Assembly (NCBI GenBank): GCA_937902865.1
Contig: CALFNJ010000161.1
Coordinates: forward strand, 1-9,189
Length of the DNA: 9,189 nt
Direction: 5' to 3'
From: an uncultured Opitutaceae bacterium
GTDB taxonomy: Bacteria > Verrucomicrobiota > Verrucomicrobiia > Opitutales > Opitutaceae
Shown here: in pieces, positions 5,788 to 9,189 of the stretch
How positions within the stretch are numbered: the first letter of the stretch is position 1
How the letters are laid out: the number at the start of each line of letters is the position of its first letter
The notes under the pieces: model-generated
The model's input: the letters and a program-made list of their open reading frames with translations, nothing else
Told to the model about the DNA's origin: nothing
Database searches by the model: none
Made by a program: the position numbers and the translations under genes

Positions 5788-6735
5788 TTAACGGGCCGCG
5801 AACTCGAAGGAGTTCTTGATCATCTCCGCCTGGCGCTTTTCGACGTCGGTGGCGTAGTTGGTGTGGAGCTCGGCGAGGACCTCGTCGATGTCGCGTTCCT
5901 TGACGTAGTTGCGCAGGGCGTGGTCGCGGGCTTCCTGCCAGCAGGCGTTGAGATAATCGTCGCGCAACTGGATGCAGGCGGCGTGCGTGGTGGCGGCCTG
6001 CTCGAGCATCTGCTTGACGCCCTCGCGGGTGAAGAAGCGGGCCTCGGCCTCGCACTTTTCGAGCTCCACGATGGCGGTCTTGTCGCCGAGCGACATGAGC
6101 TGGTCGATCCAGAGGGCGGTGCGAAATTGCGGACCGGCGGGGAGGCGGGCGGTGTCGGGCAGTTCGTCGGCGCTGAGCTGCGTGACCCGGCTGGCGGTCT
6201 GCGCGATGTCGGCGATGTCGTTCGCGGAGGACACGACCGTGGCGCGGAGTGTGGCGAGGGATTCGGTACGGCTCGGGCGGAGGCCGCGGCCGGGGGCGGT
6301 GTTGCCCGAGATCGCGTCGGCGGCGGCGCGAGCGTCGCGGGCGAGCGCGGTGCCCTTCTCCCGGAGCTCGTTGATCTGATACTCCCAGAGCTTCACGGCC
6401 TCGCAGATGCCGTTGTAATACTGGTAGTCGGCGTTCGCAACCATCAGGTATTTGTGGAGCGACTTCGGGATGACGGGCTCGAGCCAGGCGTCGATCGGCG
6501 AAAGCTGGGCGAGACGGCGGCGAAGCTCGTCCTCGGAATCGGTCACGGTGCGGAGGGACGTCTCGAACGCCTCGCGCGCGCTTTTCGGAGCGAGCATGCC
6601 GAACGGCGGCTTCGTCGCCATGACCTCCTCTTTCTGTTTCCCCAGTTCGTCGAGCGCGCCGATGAGCGACTGCCGGCAGAGCGTGGCGTAAGCTTCGTTG
6701 CGAAGATAGGCGACGAGATCGGAGGGCAGCTCCAT
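5788..6735 (-). CDS. Uncharacterised helical protein
   Basis: I do not recognise this 315-residue protein. It has no signal peptide and no membrane segment, so it is probably cytoplasmic. The sequence looks almost wholly alpha-helical, rich in Ala, Glu, Arg and Leu. Charged, coiled-coil-like stretches lie at about 50-80, 108-145 and 225-300, and a more flexible Gly/Pro/Arg segment at about 143-157 splits it into two halves. No catalytic motif, metal-binding pattern or DNA-binding fold is visible; its four cysteines (20, 111, 228, 254) and C265 are not arranged as a zinc site. The ATG at 6733-6735 is preferred. The frame stays open for about 200 codons further upstream, but that stretch lies antisense-like over the transporter gene and has its low-complexity Arg/Ala composition. 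The transporter gene ends 71 bp upstream on the same strand, so co-transcription is possible. Confidence 0.75.
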   Translation of the reverse strand: MELPSDLVAYLRNEAYATLCRQSLIGALDELGKQKEEVMATKPPFGMLAPKSAREAFETSLRTVTDSEDELRRRLAQLSPIDAWLEPVIPKSLHKYLMVANADYQYYNGICEAVKLWEYQINELREKGTALARDARAAADAISGNTAPGRGLRPSRTESLATLRATVVSSANDIADIAQTASRVTQLSADELPDTARLPAGPQFRTALWIDQLMSLGDKTAIVELEKCEAEARFFTREGVKQMLEQAATTHAACIQLRDDYLNACWQEARDHALRNYVKERDIDEVLAELHTNYATDVEKRQAEMIKNSFEFAAR

Positions 6736-6806
6736 GATACGGATGAGTGTGGAAGTGCCTTTCGGCGGATCAACTGCGGCGAGCTGGGTATTATTACGGG
6801 CGGACG

Positions 6807-8072
6807 CTACGCGGTTTCCCGCGGGTCGGGCGGCAGCCAGCACGAGCCCACGGCGGCGATGAGACCGAGGGCGCTGGCGGAGAGGAGCGCGAGGCGGAAA
6901 TCGTTCACCGGCGCGAGCCAGCCGAAGATCACGACGGCCACGGCCGCGGCGAGCCGGCCGATGTTGTAGCAGAAGCCCGCGCCGCTCGTGCGGAGGAGGG
7001 TCGGGAAGAGCGGCGGCATGTACATCGTGAACAGCGCGAACACGGCGGAGAAGAAACCGACCAGCGGCAGCCAGAACCACGCGAGCTCCTGGTAGCCGCG
7101 CGGCACGATGTACGCGCCGAAGATGCTGCCACCGAGGCCGGCGAACATGACGAGGATCGCCTTGGGGTTGCCGAGCCGCCGCGCGAGCCAGCCGGCGGCG
7201 ACGTTGCCGAGGATGGCGACGGCGTTGATCGCGAAGAACGAGACCGACACGTAGCGCGTGATCCGGTCCGCCGGCAGACCGGCGGTGGTGAGCAGCTGCC
7301 GCAGGTGCTGCGACTGCCAGAAGAGGAACAGCCACCACGCCGACAGGCCCGAGGCGCAGACGAACGTGGTGCGAAACGTGATCCCGGCCATGGCGCCGCG
7401 GAAGAGCGCGCGGGTGTGCGGCTTCTCGGCGGTGGCGGCTTCGGCGCGCTGCCAGGCTTCGGGCTCAGGGACGTGGCGGCGGATCCAGAACACCATCAGG
7501 GCGGGCACGACGCCGACGAGAAAGACCCAGCGTTCGCCGTTCGGCGGCAGGATCATCGTGAGCAGATAAACGAGCGCCGCGCCGAGGAGGATGCCGAGGT
7601 TGACGCCGGTCTGCAGCACCGCGGCGATCCACGGCCGCCAGGCGCGCGGCCAGGTTTCCGAAAGGAGCGAAGCGCCGACGGCCCATTCGCCGCCGATGCC
7701 GAGCGCGGCGATGAAGCGGAAGATCATCAGCTGCCACCACGTCTGCGAGAAGGCGCAGAGACCGGTGCAGGCGGCGTAGGTCAGGACGGTCAGCGCGAGC
7801 GCGCGGCTGCGGCCGAGCCGGTCGCCCAGGCGTCCGAAGAACGCACCGCCCAGCGCCCAGCCGATGAGGAACGAAGCCTGAATGTAGGCCGATTTCTCCT
7901 TCACCGCGGGATCCGCGGCGCTGGTGGCGTGGAGGAGCTGGATGACCAGTGGCGTGGCGACGAGCGTGTAGAGGTGCAGTTCGAGGCCGTCGAAGAGCCA
8001 GCCGAGCCACGCGGCGATGCCGGATTTCCACTGCAGCGGGGTGATCTCTCGGAGGTGGGTGGCCTCGGACAT
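6807..8072 (-). CDS. Major facilitator superfamily transporter
   Basis: This 421-residue inner-membrane protein has about 12 hydrophobic segments. Family landmarks are the first-helix signature GWLFDGLELHLY (24-35) with buried D28, motif A GRLGDRLGRSR (80-90) between helices 2 and 3, FRFIAALGIGGEWAVG (118-133) in helix 4, a charged central loop (about 197-225), and FPTLLRTSGAG with YNIGR (356-373) in the C-terminal half. These resemble the proton-coupled organic-acid and sialate symporters of the superfamily (NanT and aromatic-acid types), so an acidic sugar or carboxylate is a reasonable guess; the sequence does not fix the substrate. Length is normal with no breaks. The ATG at 8070-8072 has no Shine-Dalgarno sequence, and a perfect 31-bp inverted repeat begins four bases upstream, so the leader may be structured. 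The uncharacterised helical-protein gene follows 71 bp downstream. Confidence 0.92.
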   Translation of the reverse strand: MSEATHLREITPLQWKSGIAAWLGWLFDGLELHLYTLVATPLVIQLLHATSAADPAVKEKSAYIQASFLIGWALGGAFFGRLGDRLGRSRALALTVLTYAACTGLCAFSQTWWQLMIFRFIAALGIGGEWAVGASLLSETWPRAWRPWIAAVLQTGVNLGILLGAALVYLLTMILPPNGERWVFLVGVVPALMVFWIRRHVPEPEAWQRAEAATAEKPHTRALFRGAMAGITFRTTFVCASGLSAWWLFLFWQSQHLRQLLTTAGLPADRITRYVSVSFFAINAVAILGNVAAGWLARRLGNPKAILVMFAGLGGSIFGAYIVPRGYQELAWFWLPLVGFFSAVFALFTMYMPPLFPTLLRTSGAGFCYNIGRLAAAVAVVIFGWLAPVNDFRLALLSASALGLIAAVGSCWLPPDPRETA

Positions 8073-8076
8073 GGGG

Positions 8077-8213
8077 ATTTTCGATTTTGGATTCTCGATT
8101 TTCGATTGGACGCTCAGGATCGGCGGCCGTGAAAAACGCGCCGAGCGGCGGTGGGGTGTGTCGGAGATGCTTCCGGGCCTGAAATCGAAAATCGAGAATC
8201 CAAAATCGAAAAT
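8077..8213. repeat. Perfect 31-bp inverted repeat of ATTTTCG-type heptads
   Basis: Arms 8077-8107 and 8183-8213 are exact reverse complements over 31 bases, separated by 75 GC-rich bases. Each arm is a run of 7-base units (ATTTTCG, ATTTTGG, ATTCTCG, ATTTTCG, ATT), far more AT-rich than the surroundings. The left arm lies four bases before the transporter start codon. In a transcript begun upstream of 8213 the arms would form a long duplex next to the start; if transcription starts between the arms, the hairpin would not form. Confidence 0.92.
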
Positions 8214-8286
8214 ACAGTGGGGGTCATGGGGTTAGCGAGTGGTCGCACGCACCGAGCAGCCGCTCAAGCTCTATGTCCGATCGATC

Positions 8287-9081
8287 TTACTGAATCGGGC
8301 AATTTGACGACGCTGGAGGATTTCCGGCGGAAAAAGTTGTAATCACGTTCGGTGTTGCCGAACCGACGAAAACTTCTGAGCCCGATAGCGGGCTCAGTTC
8401 TGCCTTCAGCTGCTGCTGCATTGCTTTGCTGGGCTTTCCCATAACCACATCAATCGGGACAATTTCACCTTCCGAAGAAATAAGAACGTTTCTCGAATGA
8501 GCATCAGCCGCAACGACGTTGAGGTCCTGATTATAGAAAAAACCTCCAGTGGATTCTTTCCTTACTCGATAGAATCTAATGTCTCTAAAATATTTCTCAA
8601 TTTGTGCCTCAGTTGCAGGAGGCTTTGTTCTGTCCTCAGAAATCCAAGGCTGGGAGCTGACAACTTGAAAATAATCTTCCCCGACCACTCCGCCGACCAA
8701 CTGGATCACGTCACCAAAAAACCAATTTTGGTAGACCAGTCGTCTTAGGTATTCAAAAAGAGTAGCGCGGGCGCCTTCGTGATCAACAGACCAACCAAAA
8801 GGACTGCTCGCGAGGGTTAGCTTTATAGCACGCCGATTACTAAAGTCATGACAGACTTCATGTTCAGCGCCGCTCCCGATATACTGAAATTGCCCGAAAT
8901 AATCTGGCCTCAGTATTTTATCACGTGTCTTGAGCCACTCGATGAAACAGTCTGTTTCAATGGTGTGGGATCCGGAGCTAGCCGTTCCAGTCGCGCGAAT
9001 TGCTCGCGCGCGTCTTTTGACGAAGTTGGCTGCTGCGACAAGCGAATCCGACGCTGCGCTTTTGCGTGATCTCTCAGCCAT
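8287..9081 (-). CDS. Stand-alone kinase of the polyvalent-protein type
   Basis: This 264-residue protein resembles the protein-kinase-like domain found in phage and plasmid polyvalent proteins (Kinase-PolyVal type). Visible parts are FIEWLK (46-51) opening the domain, a glycine-loop-like GSGAEHEV (69-76), the strand-3 lysine K87 (AIKL), the YLRRL..QNWFFGD helix region (111-124), a hinge-like SSQPWI (142-147), the catalytic-loop-like DAHSRN (D193, N198) and the metal-binding aspartate D211 in VPIDVV. The key residues of a kinase are thus all present, so it may be active; the target is unknown. The first 40 residues are basic and poorly conserved in appearance. The ATG at 9079-9081 is the first start after an in-frame stop at 9106-9108. 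The gene is clearly AT-richer than its neighbours, suggesting horizontal transfer. No phage structural, integrase or toxin-antitoxin gene is visible beside it, but the contig ends just upstream. The family call is from memory of motifs. Confidence 0.65.
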   Translation of the reverse strand: MAERSRKSAASDSLVAAANFVKRRARAIRATGTASSGSHTIETDCFIEWLKTRDKILRPDYFGQFQYIGSGAEHEVCHDFSNRRAIKLTLASSPFGWSVDHEGARATLFEYLRRLVYQNWFFGDVIQLVGGVVGEDYFQVVSSQPWISEDRTKPPATEAQIEKYFRDIRFYRVRKESTGGFFYNQDLNVVAADAHSRNVLISSEGEIVPIDVVMGKPSKAMQQQLKAELSPLSGSEVFVGSATPNVITTFSAGNPPASSNCPIQ

Positions 9082-9159
9082 TGAGGGAGCGGTGACATGA
9101 CCCCACTAATCTCCAATTGCACGTTAATATGGTCAAGGTTGTTGGAAGGATTGGCTGCT

Positions 9160-9189
9160 AGATCGGAAGAGCGTCGTGTAGGGAACGAG
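9160..9189. other. Illumina TruSeq adapter remnant at the contig end
   Basis: The last 30 bases begin AGATCGGAAGAGCGTCGTGT and match the standard Illumina read-through adapter at 29 of 30 positions (C instead of A at 9186). This is a sequencing artefact, not genomic DNA, and should be trimmed. It shows that the window ends at a contig end, and that bases just before it (about 9082-9159) rest on reads from fragment ends and deserve lower trust. Confidence 0.95.

Noticed and set aside
5362..6969. Long plus-strand frame, 535 codons
   Set aside because: Antisense to the second lactonase start, the helical protein and part of the transporter; its middle translates repeat arrays.
6736..7338. Upstream extension of the helical protein frame
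   Set aside because: It overlaps the transporter gene in another frame and has low-complexity Arg/Ala composition unlike the downstream part; the ATG at 6735 gives a coherent protein.
6747..8132. Plus-strand frame of 461 codons over the transporter
   Set aside because: Antisense to a clear membrane transporter; composition is Arg/Glu/Gly/Ala shadow sequence.
8910..9122. 70-codon minus-strand frame at the kinase start, possible frameshifted N-terminus
   Set aside because: It overlaps the kinase frame without matching any family feature, and the kinase domain is complete without it.

Overview
The window looks like one end of a GC-rich metagenomic contig, probably from a Verrucomicrobiota bacterium close to Opitutaceae. 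That placement is an inference from base composition, the mix of genes and the style of the intergenic repeats; no rRNA or other decisive marker is present. The last 30 bases match an Illumina TruSeq adapter at 29 of 30 positions, so biological sequence ends near 9159.

Seven genes can be supported. In order they are: hflX ribosome-associated GTPase (minus, 58-1362); a stand-alone receiver-domain response regulator (plus, 1878-2264); two paralogous exported lactonase-family beta-propellers (minus, 2752-3900 and 4338-5546); an unrecognised 315-residue helical protein (minus, 5788-6735); a major facilitator transporter (minus, 6807-8072); and a stand-alone kinase of the polyvalent-protein type (minus, 8287-9081). 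The kinase lies in a visibly AT-richer stretch that looks acquired. No gene has a recognisable Shine-Dalgarno sequence before its start.

The most distinctive content is between the genes. The spacers are packed with three kinds of short repeat: GC-rich palindromes headed by GTAG, set in outward-facing inverted pairs like REPINs; arrays of about four 8-base units of the CTCTGCGC type; and arrays of 7-base units (AAATCCC, ATTTTCG and YCAACGT types). These are nested inside one another. Two spacers (about 1529-1764 and 4057-4291) carry the same composite of about 240 bp in the same orientation, but the 37-base loop of its central hairpin is inverted in one copy relative to the other.

The genes do not form one clear pathway. 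The two lactonases, the transporter and the helical protein all point the same way. The lactonases and transporter would suit handling of sugar-acid or similar organic-acid substrates at the cell surface, but long repeat-filled gaps argue against a single operon. Only the transporter and helical protein (71 bp apart) are close enough to be plausibly co-transcribed. No complete new defence or mobile system was found; the repeat architecture, the core inversion and the orphan kinase are the points worth following.
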